Below are positions 27,629 to 36,930 of a stretch of DNA of 64,000 nucleotides, piece after piece. The notes under the pieces were generated by a model that saw nothing but the letters and a program-made list of their open reading frames with translations, was not told the DNA's origin and did not search any database. The stretch is taken from positions 186,001 through 250,000 of the forward strand of contig NZ_CP013987.1 of assembly GCF_001518815.1 (NCBI RefSeq). Direction: 5' to 3'. Positions within the stretch are counted from its first letter, which is position 1. Every line of letters begins with the position of its first letter. The translations under genes were made by a program, and so were the position numbers. This DNA is from Pseudomonas oryzihabitans (GTDB taxonomy: Bacteria > Pseudomonadota > Gammaproteobacteria > Pseudomonadales > Pseudomonadaceae).

Positions 27629-28936
27629 TTATTCGTGCACGATACGCGAGTGGTCGCGGGTGTCCTTCATGAAGACGTAGACCAGCAGCGAGCAGGCGAT
27701 GCAGCCGGTCACGTACCAGTAGTAGCCGCTCTCCATGCCGATGCTCTTGAACCACAGCGCCAGGTATTCAGCGGTGCCGCCGAAGATGGATACGGTCAGG
27801 GCATAGGGTAGGCCGACGCCCAGGGCGCGGATCTCGGTAGGGAACAGCTCGGCCTTCACCACGGCGTTGATCGAGGTGTAGAAGCTGACGATCACCAGCG
27901 CCACCATGATCAGGCCGAAGGCGCCCCACCAGGAGGTGACGCTGCCCAGGGCCGTGAGGATCGGATAGGTGAACAGGGTGCCCAGCACACCGAAGGCGAT
28001 CAGCACCGGACGCCGGCCGATGCGGTCGGAGAGGGCGCCGACGACGGGCTGCAGCAGCATGAACAGGAACAGGGTCGCCGCCGAGATGGAGGTGGCGTCG
28101 GTCTTGCTCATGCCCACCGAGTTGACCAGGTACTTCTGCATGTAGGTGGTGTAGGTGTAGAAGGCCAGGGTGCCGCCCATGGTCAGGCCGACCACGGTGA
28201 GGAACTCCTTGGGATGCCGCGCCAGGGTGCGCATCAGCGATTCCTTGGGCTTCTCGGCCTTCTTGAAGGAGCTGGTCTCCTCCATGCCACGCCGCAGATA
28301 GAGCGCGGTCACTGCACAGCCGGCGCCGATCAGGAAGGGAATCCGCCAGCCCCAGCTTTCCAGCTGTTCGACGCTCAGGGTCTGCTGCAGCACGATCAGG
28401 GTGGCCAGGGCCAGGAGCTGGCCGGAGATCAGGGTGACGTACTGGAAGCTGGAATAGAAGCCGCGACTTTCCTTGGTCGCCATCTCGCTCAGGTAGGTGG
28501 CGGAGGTGCCGTATTCACCGCCTACCGAGAGGCCCTGCAGCAGGCGCGCCAGGACCAGCATGATGGGCGCGGCGACGCCGATGGTGGTGTAGCTGGGGGT
28601 GAGGGCGATGATCAGGGAGCCGGCGCACATCATGATCACCGAGACCATCAGCGCGGACTTGCGTCCGGCCTTGTCGGCGTAGAGACCCATCAGCCAGCCG
28701 CCGATGGGACGCATGAGAAAGCCCACGGCAAAGATGGCGGCGACGTTGAGCAACTGGGCGGTCTGGTCGCCCTTGGGGAAGAAGGCCTTGGCGAAGTACA
28801 GCGAGAAGGCGGCGTAGACGTACCAGTCGTACCATTCGACCAGGTTGCCGACGGAGCCGCTGAAGATGGACTTGATGCGCTGCGAGGTGGTCTTGGGCGC
28901 GGTCTGGCCGGCCGCGAGGGTAGCGGTGCTATCCAC
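27629..28936 (-). CDS. kgtP: MHS-family dicarboxylate/alpha-ketoglutarate permease
   Basis: A 435-residue major facilitator with 12 helices: SVGNLVEWYDWYVYAAFSLYFAKAFFP is the metabolite:H+ symporter (MHS) signature seen in KgtP. MRPIGGWLMGLYADKAGRK, LQGLSVGGEYGTSATYLSEMA, and SDRIGRRPVL are the MFS loops. It probably imports alpha-ketoglutarate or a related C5 acid; KgtP is the best family match, but shikimate or proline-betaine MHS relatives cannot be excluded. A sigma-54 promoter lies 56 bp upstream and a DctD/MifR-like activator is the next gene upstream, mirroring the MifS/MifR control of alpha-ketoglutarate uptake in P. aeruginosa. Confidence 0.85.
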   Translation of the reverse strand: MDSTATLAAGQTAPKTTSQRIKSIFSGSVGNLVEWYDWYVYAAFSLYFAKAFFPKGDQTAQLLNVAAIFAVGFLMRPIGGWLMGLYADKAGRKSALMVSVIMMCAGSLIIALTPSYTTIGVAAPIMLVLARLLQGLSVGGEYGTSATYLSEMATKESRGFYSSFQYVTLISGQLLALATLIVLQQTLSVEQLESWGWRIPFLIGAGCAVTALYLRRGMEETSSFKKAEKPKESLMRTLARHPKEFLTVVGLTMGGTLAFYTYTTYMQKYLVNSVGMSKTDATSISAATLFLFMLLQPVVGALSDRIGRRPVLIAFGVLGTLFTYPILTALGSVTSWWGAFGLIMVALVIVSFYTSINAVVKAELFPTEIRALGVGLPYALTVSIFGGTAEYLALWFKSIGMESGYYWYVTGCIACSLLVYVFMKDTRDHSRIVHE

Positions 28937-28991
28937 AGGGTGTTCCTCTTGTCATTGTTATTAGGGCGCTCGGGGCGTCGACAAGAGTGAT

Positions 28992-29007
28992 TGCAGGGGG
29001 CGTGCCA
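28992..29007 (-). promoter_or_regulatory. Sigma-54 promoter of the kgtP-like gene
   Basis: On the minus strand TGGCACGCCCCCTGCA: GG at -24 and GC at -12 with correct spacing and one departure from the consensus TTGCA. It is 55 bases before the transporter ATG, so the leader is about 45 bases. Confidence 0.82.
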
Positions 29008-29090
29008 GACCGCGAAACCGCGCCCTGTCTACCTTTGCGGGTAGTGGATCGGCGAAAGGCCGCCGAATGCCCGGTGGCGATGAGCGGATT

Positions 29091-29105
29091 TCCGCCTATG
29101 GCGGA
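29091..29105. promoter_or_regulatory. Candidate upstream activator site for the kgtP promoter
   Basis: Perfect inverted repeat TCCGCC-TAT-GGCGGA, about 85 bp upstream of the -24 element and touching the stop of the activator gene, with another short repeat (GCGGA-TT-TCCGC, overlapping) beside it. Position suits an enhancer; no motif for this regulator is known to me. Confidence 0.4.
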
Positions 29106-30431
<1,326 letters not shown>

Positions 30432-30495
30432 GGGGGCGTCCTCTCGCGGCCGGTGCGTCGCTACCTTGCCCGAAGGCCGGCGACGGGTCGAGCCC

Positions 30496-31875
30496 CTAGC
30501 CGGGTCCTGGTAGCACCGGCAGGCCGAGGCGGGCGCAGGCGCCGCCCTCGGGACGGTTACTCAGTTCGATGCGGCCATCCAGGTGCTGGGCCACGGTCTG
30601 GACGATGGACAGGCCCAGCCCGGCGCCATTCGCCGCGCCGCTGCTGTAGAAGCGTTCGAACAGCCGCGGCAGGATCTCGACCGGAATGCCGGGGCCCTGA
30701 TCGAGGATCTGGATCTCGGCCCAGTGGGCGGTGACCTCCAGCCGTACCCGGACCTCGCCGCCGGGGGGCGAGACGTTGACCGCGTTGGTCAGCAGATTCT
30801 GCAGGGCGATACCCAGCATGGCGCTGTCGCCATGGACCTGTACCTGGGTGGCCTCGGCGTCGAGGCTGAGGTCCAGGCCCTTGTCGAGAATCCAGGGGCC
30901 CAATTCCTCCAGGGTGGCGCTCAACGCGGTACTCAGGTCGAAGCGCTGCTCGGCGCTCCAGCTCGGCCGGGGTTCCAGCCGGGCCAGGATCAGCAGCTGG
31001 TTGACCACCCGGGTGAGTCGATCGGTGCCGCTGACCACGAACTTCAGGGCTTCATCGCGGGCCGGCATGGTCTGGGCGGACAGGGCGTTTTGCGCATGCA
31101 GGCGCAAGACCGCCAGGGGCGTACGCAGCTCATGGGCGGCGTCGGCGATGAAGCGGCGTTCACGCTGCAGCAGCTGTTCGATCTGCAGGAGCAGGCGATT
31201 GAGCGCGGCCTGCATGGGTTCCAGTTCGCGGGGTAGCGGATCCAGCTGCAGGGGCTGCAGGGATTCCGGATCGCGGTGGCGGATTAAGCCGGCCATGCGC
31301 CGCAGCGGCCGCAGTCCCCAGCCAATGGCCAGCCAGGCCAGCAGCGAGAGCACCACCAGGCCCACCAGGTGCGGGGTGAGGGTATGGCGCAGGATGCGGC
31401 GTACCAGGTCGGCGCGGACCTCGTCGCGCTCGCCGACCCAGAGCATCAGGTCATGCTTGGGGTCGGGCAGCAGGAAGCCGTACCAGGCTTCGCCCTCCAG
31501 GTTCAATTCGGTGAAGCCCGGTGTGGTCGGCATGGCGAAGGCCGGGGCGCTGGGTGAGCGCATCAGGGGTTCGCCATGGGCGTTCCAGGCCTGGAAGGCC
31601 ATCTTGGCCTCGTAACGGTGGCCATAGGGGCTTTCCGCGGCTTCGGCCAGGGCCTGGGTGACGCTGGCGTGCAGCGCCAGCCGTCCCTCGCCCCGTGGCG
31701 CGGCGCGCAGCATGCCTTGCAGGATGCGGGCGCTCTGGGCCAGCTGGGCGTCGTAGATCTCGCCGATCTCGCGCTGACTGTCGTGGACATTGATCAGGGC
31801 GATCAGCAGGGTGCCGATCAGCAGCAGTGAGAGCACCAGGCCGACCGTGCGGCGGCGAATGGAGGTCATGGGCAT
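30496..31875 (-). CDS. QseC/PmrB-like sensor histidine kinase
   Basis: A 459-residue inner-membrane kinase: N-terminal helix (TVGLVLSLLLIGTLLIALI), periplasmic sensor of about 130 residues, a second helix (LVGLVVLSLLAWLAIGWGL), HAMP, HisKA with FIADAAHELRTPLAVLRLH, and HATPase (NLLTNAVNVSP, DQGPGIP, GAGLGLSIV). The N-box reads NLLTNAVN, within family range. It overlaps its response-regulator gene by ten bp. Last gene of the seven-gene operon starting at 36798. Confidence 0.87.
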   Translation of the reverse strand: MPMTSIRRRTVGLVLSLLLIGTLLIALINVHDSQREIGEIYDAQLAQSARILQGMLRAAPRGEGRLALHASVTQALAEAAESPYGHRYEAKMAFQAWNAHGEPLMRSPSAPAFAMPTTPGFTELNLEGEAWYGFLLPDPKHDLMLWVGERDEVRADLVRRILRHTLTPHLVGLVVLSLLAWLAIGWGLRPLRRMAGLIRHRDPESLQPLQLDPLPRELEPMQAALNRLLLQIEQLLQRERRFIADAAHELRTPLAVLRLHAQNALSAQTMPARDEALKFVVSGTDRLTRVVNQLLILARLEPRPSWSAEQRFDLSTALSATLEELGPWILDKGLDLSLDAEATQVQVHGDSAMLGIALQNLLTNAVNVSPPGGEVRVRLEVTAHWAEIQILDQGPGIPVEILPRLFERFYSSGAANGAGLGLSIVQTVAQHLDGRIELSNRPEGGACARLGLPVLPGPG

Positions 31876-32525
31876 TCGAGACGGTAACCGATGCCCCTGA
31901 CCGTACGGATCAGCTCGGCGCGCAATTTCTTGCGCAGGTTGTAGATATGGACTTCCAGGGTGTTGCTCTCCACGCCCTCGTCCCAGCCATAGAGCAATCC
32001 CATGAGGCGATCGCGGCTGAAGATCTTGCCCGGGTTGGCCAGCAGTTCGTGCAGCAGCTGGTATTCGCGCGGCGTGAGGTTGACCGGCTGGCCCTCGAAG
32101 GTGACCCGGCGGGTGGCCGGGTCCAGGGCGATGCCGCCGCCCTCGAGCTGGATCTGCGACGGTCCGTTGCGGCGGCGCAGCAGGGCGCGCAGGCGGGCCT
32201 TGAGTTCCTTGATGTCGAAGGGCTTGACCAGGTAGTCGTCGGCACCGGCGTCGAGGCCGGCGACCCGGTCCTCGGTGTCGTCGCGCGCGGTGAGGATCAG
32301 CACCGGGGTGGTCAGGCCATTGGCACGGCTCTGGCGCAGCACCTGGATGCCGTCCAGGCGTGGCAGGCCGAGATCCAGCACCACCAGATCGAAGCTTTCC
32401 TCGCGCAGGGCGTGGACGGCGCTCTCGCCGTCCCTGAGCCAGTCCAGGGTATAGCCCTCTTCCCGCAGACTGGTACGGATACCCTCGCCGAGGTCGGGAT
32501 CGTCTTCGATCAGCAGCACACGCAT
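31866..32525 (-). CDS. QseB/PmrA-like OmpR-family response regulator
   Basis: A 219-residue regulator: receiver with D51 (LVVLDLGLPRLDG) and K in LVKPFDIKELKARLRALLRR, then a winged helix (LTPREYQLLHELLANPGKIFSRDRLMGLLYGWD, VEVHIYNLRKKL-type segment, IRTVRGIGYRLE). Pattern is QseB/PmrA/TctD-like. Ten bp follow the TPR gene and it overlaps the kinase. Paired CTGAAG-N5-CTGAAG repeats in the operon's promoter region are plausible targets. Confidence 0.88.
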   Translation of the reverse strand: MRVLLIEDDPDLGEGIRTSLREEGYTLDWLRDGESAVHALREESFDLVVLDLGLPRLDGIQVLRQSRANGLTTPVLILTARDDTEDRVAGLDAGADDYLVKPFDIKELKARLRALLRRRNGPSQIQLEGGGIALDPATRRVTFEGQPVNLTPREYQLLHELLANPGKIFSRDRLMGLLYGWDEGVESNTLEVHIYNLRKKLRAELIRTVRGIGYRLECP

Positions 32526-32535
32526 GGAGACCTCG

Positions 32536-33183
32536 TCACTTCAACTTCTGGTCGACGTCCTTGAGCAGCGCGGCGATCTCGCCCCGCCGCCCTTGATCGG
32601 CCAATTCTCGTCCAGGTCGTGGCGCGGCTTGCTGCGCCTTGAGCAGGGCGGCGCGTGCCTCGGCATAGTGCTGCTGGCGATACAGGTGGTCGCCCCAGAA
32701 GTATAGGGTATCGATACCGTTGGGGTTGAGGGCCAGGGCCTGCTGTAGCAGACGATCGGCTTCGCTGGCGTCGCCAAAGGCGATCGGCCAGCCAGGCACC
32801 CGGTCGTAGAGCGCGGCGAGGCTGGTGTAGGCCGAGCCCTGCAGGGCGGTGGGATCGAGTTTGAGCGCCTGTTCCAGGTCGGTGCGCGCCTCCTTGACCT
32901 TGCCCAGGGCGCCCAGTCCACCCTGGGCACCGGCCCAGCTGCTGAGCACGATGCCCTGCCAGATCAGTGCCGGGGCCGACCGGGGGGCGGCCTGGGTGAA
33001 GGCGTGGGCCTCGCCGGCCAGCTGTTCGAAGGCCGCGGTCTTTTCGGTGCTGGGCAGGCGGTACTGGATCTCCGCCCAGCGCTGCTGGATCTGCGCCAGG
33101 CGTTGGGCGTCGTCGGCCAGGGCGAAGGGGCTGGCGAGGAGGGCGGCGAGCATCAGGCCAAGGGCTTTGCGCGGGGACGTCAT
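32536..33183 (-). CDS. Periplasmic TPR-like protein
   Basis: A 215-residue protein with a signal peptide (MTSPRKALGLMLAALLASPFALADD, cleavage near residue 23) and helical repeats: ALGKVKEARTDLEQALKLDPTALQGSAYTSLAALYD, EADRLLQQALALNPNGIDTLYFWGDHLYRQQHYAEARAALLKAQQA are TPR-type. It overlaps the SDR gene by four bp and precedes the two-component genes by ten bp. Probable protein-interaction role in the periplasm, perhaps with the kinase's sensor domain (inference). Confidence 0.8.
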   Translation of the reverse strand: MTSPRKALGLMLAALLASPFALADDAQRLAQIQQRWAEIQYRLPSTEKTAAFEQLAGEAHAFTQAAPRSAPALIWQGIVLSSWAGAQGGLGALGKVKEARTDLEQALKLDPTALQGSAYTSLAALYDRVPGWPIAFGDASEADRLLQQALALNPNGIDTLYFWGDHLYRQQHYAEARAALLKAQQAAPRPGRELADQGRRGEIAALLKDVDQKLK

Positions 33184-33989
33184 AGGTGTTTCTCCGGGGC
33201 GAAGGCGGGATCGATGAGGCGACGGATCACCGGCAGCTGACGGCGCAGGGCGCGGTCCACCAGGCCGGGCAGCAGGCCGTTGAGACGAACGAAGAGCTTT
33301 TCCGGCCAGCCGAGGTAGAGCTCCTGACGTTCCTCGACCAGGGCCCGGATCACCGCGCCGGCTACCGCGACTGGTTCGTCCACCGGGCTCTTGAGCGCCT
33401 GGTTCACCGCCATGGCCGCCGGGCTGTTCATGGCCGTGCGGGTGGCGCGGGGCGCTACGTAGAGCACCTGGATACGGGTATCGGCCAGTTCCCGGCGCAG
33501 GGCCTGGGTAAAGCCGCGCAGGGCGAACTTGCTGGCGCAGTAGGGGGCATAGCCGGGATAGCCGATGGAGCCCAGGGTGGAACCGATATGGGCGATCATC
33601 GCCTGTGGCTGCCGCCGCAACAGTGGCAGCAGCAGGCGCGTCAGCTGGATGGCCGCGCCGATGTTGACCGCCAGCATGTTGTCGATGGCGTCTTCATCGA
33701 GGGCTTCGAGCAGGGCGAAGCTGTTGCTGCCAGCGGCATTGAGCAGCACGTTGACGCCCTGGCCGCGACTGGCCTCGGCCGCCACCGCCTGGCGATCCAC
33801 TCGGCGGGTGAGGTCGGCGTCGAGCAGACGCAGTTGTCCATTGAGGCGTTCGGCCAGGGGCTGCAGCGTGCGAGTGTCACGCGCCACTGCCACCACCTGG
33901 GCACCGCCGGCGCAGAGCTGCTCCACCAGCGGCAGGCCGATGCCGCCGCTGGCCCCGGTGAGCAGGATGCGGCAATCAGGCAGCTGCAT
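33180..33989 (-). CDS. Short-chain dehydrogenase/reductase
   Basis: A 269-residue classical SDR: cofactor motif ILLTGASGGIGLPLVEQL, NAAGS, and catalytic YCASKFAL (YxxxK) preceded by IAHIGSTLGSIGYPG, with the active serine in GST. Start at 33989 (MQLPDCRIL) by homology; the open frame extends 27 codons upstream into the previous gene. A longer C-terminal tail (LFVRLNGLLPGLVDRALRRQLP) looks membrane-associating, as in lipid-modifying SDRs. It overlaps the oxidase gene by 14 bp. Confidence 0.85.
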   Translation of the reverse strand: MQLPDCRILLTGASGGIGLPLVEQLCAGGAQVVAVARDTRTLQPLAERLNGQLRLLDADLTRRVDRQAVAAEASRGQGVNVLLNAAGSNSFALLEALDEDAIDNMLAVNIGAAIQLTRLLLPLLRRQPQAMIAHIGSTLGSIGYPGYAPYCASKFALRGFTQALRRELADTRIQVLYVAPRATRTAMNSPAAMAVNQALKSPVDEPVAVAGAVIRALVEERQELYLGWPEKLFVRLNGLLPGLVDRALRRQLPVIRRLIDPAFAPEKHL

Positions 33990-34659
33990 GGTGCTGCTCC
34001 GGCCGCTGGTCGGCGCCGGGCAGGGCGCGGAACATGTCGGCATAGAGGCGATAGACCACCTTGGAGACACGGATCACCGCGGCCTGATCGGCCGGGTCGT
34101 CCAGACGATCCATCAGCTGGCGATAGGTCGCCATGTGTTCCTGGTCGAGGCTGCCGTGGGAATCCAGGTAACTGAAGGCCGTGGTCGGCAGGCCCAGGTG
34201 ACCACGGATAGCGCCAGCGGCCTGGGTGGCCAGGGCGATGCTGGTGCCTTCGAGCACATTGACCATGCCGAACAGGCCGACCGGATTGTCGCGGGCGATG
34301 AAGTCGTAGAGGTAGGCCACCATCAGTTCGATGGGCAGCCCGGGCCGGCCGTCGCGCACGGCGGCGCTGTCACCGCCGCAGGCGTCGATGTCGTTGAGGA
34401 TCCACTGGTCGTGGCCGTATTCCTCTTCGATGTACTCGCAGACCGCGCCGCGCAGCCATTCCAGCCGTGCCGGCAGGCGAGCGCCGCAGGCCATCATCAA
34501 CGGGGCGGTGTGGCGGACGTGGTGATAGGCCTGGCCGAGAAAGGCGAGGTAACTCTCCAGGCTGACGTCGCCAGCGAGGGCGGCGCGGATGATGGGCACC
34601 TCGAACAAGGCCTGGCGTTCCGTGGCGGTTTCGGCTTGCAGGGTGGCGAAGAAGCTCAT
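33976..34659 (-). CDS. Heme-oxygenase-like diiron/iron oxidase (TenA-like, HDO)
   Basis: A 227-residue TenA/PqqC-fold protein. The metal ligand pattern of heme-oxygenase-like diiron oxidases is complete: EEEYGH (E80, H83), LEGTS (E137), and HGSLDQEH (H168, D172, H175). The family includes the 1-alkene-forming UndA, BesC and SznF-type N-oxygenases; a plain TenA thiaminase would have a cysteine-based site instead. Iron-dependent oxidative cleavage or desaturation of an acyl or amino-acid substrate is the reasonable prediction. It overlaps the acyl-AMP ligase by four bp (ATGA), suggesting the ligase product is its substrate. Confidence 0.8.
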   Translation of the reverse strand: MSFFATLQAETATERQALFEVPIIRAALAGDVSLESYLAFLGQAYHHVRHTAPLMMACGARLPARLEWLRGAVCEYIEEEYGHDQWILNDIDACGGDSAAVRDGRPGLPIELMVAYLYDFIARDNPVGLFGMVNVLEGTSIALATQAAGAIRGHLGLPTTAFSYLDSHGSLDQEHMATYRQLMDRLDDPADQAAVIRVSKVVYRLYADMFRALPGADQRPEQHHAAA

Positions 34660-36134
34660 GGGTATACCTCCAGAAGGTCCGAGAGCAGGGCCGCGTGGTG
34701 CGCCTGGATGGCGTCGCGGCGAAGGCGTCCGGTCGCGGTGAGCAGGCCGTTGGCAGGGGTGAAGGGTTCGGTGAGCCGGCGCCAGGCGCCAATACGGGCG
34801 TAGTCGGGCAGTTCGCTGTTGAGGCGGGCGATCTGCTCGGCCAGGACGGCGTCGGGCAACTCCGGTTGCCGTGGCCAGAGCAGTGTCACCAGGTGCCTGG
34901 CCCCATCGCCCTGGACGTAGGCCTGGGCGATGGGGCCGCCCTGGGTGAGTTCGGCCTCGATCCAGCCGGGGTCGACGTTGCGTCCCGAGGCCAGGCTGAA
35001 CTGATGCTTCTTGCGTCCGCGCAGATAGAGATAGCCGTCGGCGTCGAATTCGCCGAGATCACCGGTGGCGACCTCGTCGGTGGCGCTATCCGGCTCGCCC
35101 AGGTAGCCGGCGAACTCGACGCCGCCGACCAGGACCTCGCCATCGGCGGCCAGGCGCAGGCGGACGTGGGGCAGGGGTTGGCCGACGCTGCCCGGGCGAT
35201 TGGCGTCGGGCCGGTTGAGGGCAACCACCGAGGCGCATTCCGACAGGCCGTAGCCCTGGAACACCGGCAGGCCGAGGGCTGCGGCGCGCGTCAGCAGGGA
35301 AGCGCTCAGTGGCGCGCCACCGACGGCGGCAAAACGGAGGCTGTCCAGTTGCAGGAGGCCGCGCTCGCCCAGTTCCACCAGGCCCTGCAGCAGTTGCGGC
35401 ATGAGGATCAGGCTGTGGGGCTGATGGTGTTGCAGGCAGGCGGCCAGCTGTGCCCAGTCGATGCCGGTGGAGCCGTTGACGCCCTGGTCGGCATCCTTGA
35501 GCACCATTACTTCGGCGCCGGCCAGCAGAGCGGCGTAGACGCCAAGGTTCTCCAGCAGGATGCCCAGCGAAAGCAGCACCTGATGGCGCTGGGGTGCCAG
35601 GGGGTGGCTGGCGGCGGCCAGGCTGGCGGCCACCCGCAGCAGTTGCGCGGCCTTGAGGCAGACGCCCTTGGGCGCGCCGGTGGTGCCGGAGGTATAGGTG
35701 AGCTTGCTGGTCTGCGGGGGCAGCGGGGTGCGTGCCGCAGCCGGACGCTGCCAGCCCTGGACCCCGGCGATGAAACCGGCGGCGGCCCATTTCGCGGTGC
35801 GCTCGGGACGTCCTAGCAGGAGGTCGGCGCCACAGTCGCGCAGGACGTGGGCGCGCTGCGCCGGGCTGAAGAAGTCCGGCAGGGTCACGCAGGGCACGCC
35901 GGCGCACAGGGCGGCCAGGTCCCAGGCCAGCAGCTCGGGACCGTTGGGCAGGTCCAGCGCCAGCCGCTGGATCTCATGCTCGCGCAGCCAGGTGGCGCGG
36001 AGGTTGAGCTCCTGCAGCAACCGGGCATAGCTCCAGGTCTCGTGACTGCCGATCAGCGCCGGCCGGGCGTTCTGCCAGGCGTGACGTTCAAGGGCGGCGA
36101 AGAAATCAGCGACGGAGCAGGATTCAGGCGACAT
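34656..36134 (-). CDS. AMP-dependent acyl ligase (ANL superfamily)
   Basis: A 492-residue adenylate-forming enzyme: P-loop LTYTSGTTGAPKGVCLK, FQGYGLSECAS, GDLGEFDADGYLYLRGRKKHQF (hinge) and FTPANGLLTATGRLRRDAI with the C-terminal catalytic-lysine region (the usual GK is GR/LRR here). Resembles long-chain acyl-CoA or acyl-ACP ligases. The start at 36134 overlaps the hemolysin-like gene by 11 bp. It presumably activates a carboxylate for the adjacent oxidase/SDR/GNAT-like proteins. Confidence 0.83.
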   Translation of the reverse strand: MSPESCSVADFFAALERHAWQNARPALIGSHETWSYARLLQELNLRATWLREHEIQRLALDLPNGPELLAWDLAALCAGVPCVTLPDFFSPAQRAHVLRDCGADLLLGRPERTAKWAAAGFIAGVQGWQRPAAARTPLPPQTSKLTYTSGTTGAPKGVCLKAAQLLRVAASLAAASHPLAPQRHQVLLSLGILLENLGVYAALLAGAEVMVLKDADQGVNGSTGIDWAQLAACLQHHQPHSLILMPQLLQGLVELGERGLLQLDSLRFAAVGGAPLSASLLTRAAALGLPVFQGYGLSECASVVALNRPDANRPGSVGQPLPHVRLRLAADGEVLVGGVEFAGYLGEPDSATDEVATGDLGEFDADGYLYLRGRKKHQFSLASGRNVDPGWIEAELTQGGPIAQAYVQGDGARHLVTLLWPRQPELPDAVLAEQIARLNSELPDYARIGAWRRLTEPFTPANGLLTATGRLRRDAIQAHHAALLSDLLEVYP

Positions 36135-36798
36135 GACAGTCTTCCTCGCCAAGGGTGGGGAGGCCCAGACGGACGAAGATGCCGGCTTGCAGCAGCTGGT
36201 GATAGCCCTGGCGGATATCGCCGGCACACACCTGGGGGGCGTTGGCATAGTAGGAACTCCAGCTCTCGCGCTCGGCGCCCAGGCAGGCCGGATCGGCTGC
36301 GCCGAGCACCTGGGGCGCGAGGCCGAGCCGATGGAAGCTGTTGATCAGGCGGGTAGCCCCGGTAAAGGTCACCCAGCGCAGGCCGCTCCGGGCCAGCAGC
36401 CAGGTGGTGACGATGATCAGCAGTCGGGCCTGGCCGGCGCAGAGGGTCGCCAGGTTGCCGACCTCCACCACCTCCGTCCGGTCGATGGGCTGGCCGAGCG
36501 CAGTGGCCAGGTGGTGTTCCACCGGCCGGGGCAGATAGCGTTCGAGAAACAGCGGCTGGTCCAGGGCGAGGCGGATCCCCGCCGCTGCCTGCAGCGCCCC
36601 TGCGGCATCGCGCAGGGAGAGCAGCAGCGGCAGGAAGTGGGCGATGTGGGCGCCGTGTTCCAGGGCGAAGCGGGTGCGGATGAAGGCCTCGGTCGCCAGG
36701 CGTCCGGGTGCCTCGGCCGGCTCCAGGCTGGCCAGCAGCGCGCCGCTGCGGTCGGCCAGGGTAAAGCAGGTAGGGGACTGCCAAGTCACGTCGAGCAT
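36124..36798 (-). CDS. Thermostable hemolysin-family protein (GNAT-like)
   Basis: A 224-residue member of the Vibrio delta-thermostable-hemolysin family. Seen: FIRTRFALEHGAHIAHFLPLLLSLRD, AAAGIRLALDQPLFLERYLPRPVEHHLATALGQPIDRTEVVEVGNLATL. The ...EVGNLA... stretch with following helix (ARLLIIVTTWLLARSGLRWVTFTGATRLINSFHRLGL) looks like an acyltransferase (GNAT/autoinducer-synthase) core, so the hemolysin label may mislead. No signal peptide. Start at 36798 has GGAGAGG upstream. First gene of the operon. Confidence 0.78.
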   Translation of the reverse strand: MLDVTWQSPTCFTLADRSGALLASLEPAEAPGRLATEAFIRTRFALEHGAHIAHFLPLLLSLRDAAGALQAAAGIRLALDQPLFLERYLPRPVEHHLATALGQPIDRTEVVEVGNLATLCAGQARLLIIVTTWLLARSGLRWVTFTGATRLINSFHRLGLAPQVLGAADPACLGAERESWSSYYANAPQVCAGDIRQGYHQLLQAGIFVRLGLPTLGEEDCHVA

Positions 36799-36840
36799 CG
36801 CGACCTCTCCAGGGGAATGCGAGGTTGCAGTCTTGGCGGT

Positions 36841-36887
36841 CAAGCTGAAGGCAATCTGAAGTGCCGCTTCATCGCAGCTTCAGCTTG
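36841..36887. promoter_or_regulatory. Paired hexamer-N5-hexamer repeats in the divergent promoter region
   Basis: Plus strand CTGAAG-gcaat-CTGAAG (36845-36861), and on the minus strand CTGAAG-ctgcg-ATGAAG (36883-36867): two 11-bp-spaced direct repeats facing each other. The outer edges form a perfect 10-bp inverted repeat, CAAGCTGAAG/CTTCAGCTTG. This is the site architecture used by OmpR-family dimers such as PmrA and QseB. It lies between the hemolysin-like operon (start 36798) and the small membrane gene (start 36931). Confidence 0.6.
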
Positions 36888-36930
36888 CCGGGCTAGGGTC
36901 GCGCTCCATATCCCCCGGTGGAGTTCTGCC

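Noticed and set aside
33976-34659. Simple TenA thiaminase
   Set aside because: The cysteine/tyrosine thiaminase signature is not seen, and the iron-ligand pattern fits heme-oxygenase-like oxidases instead.
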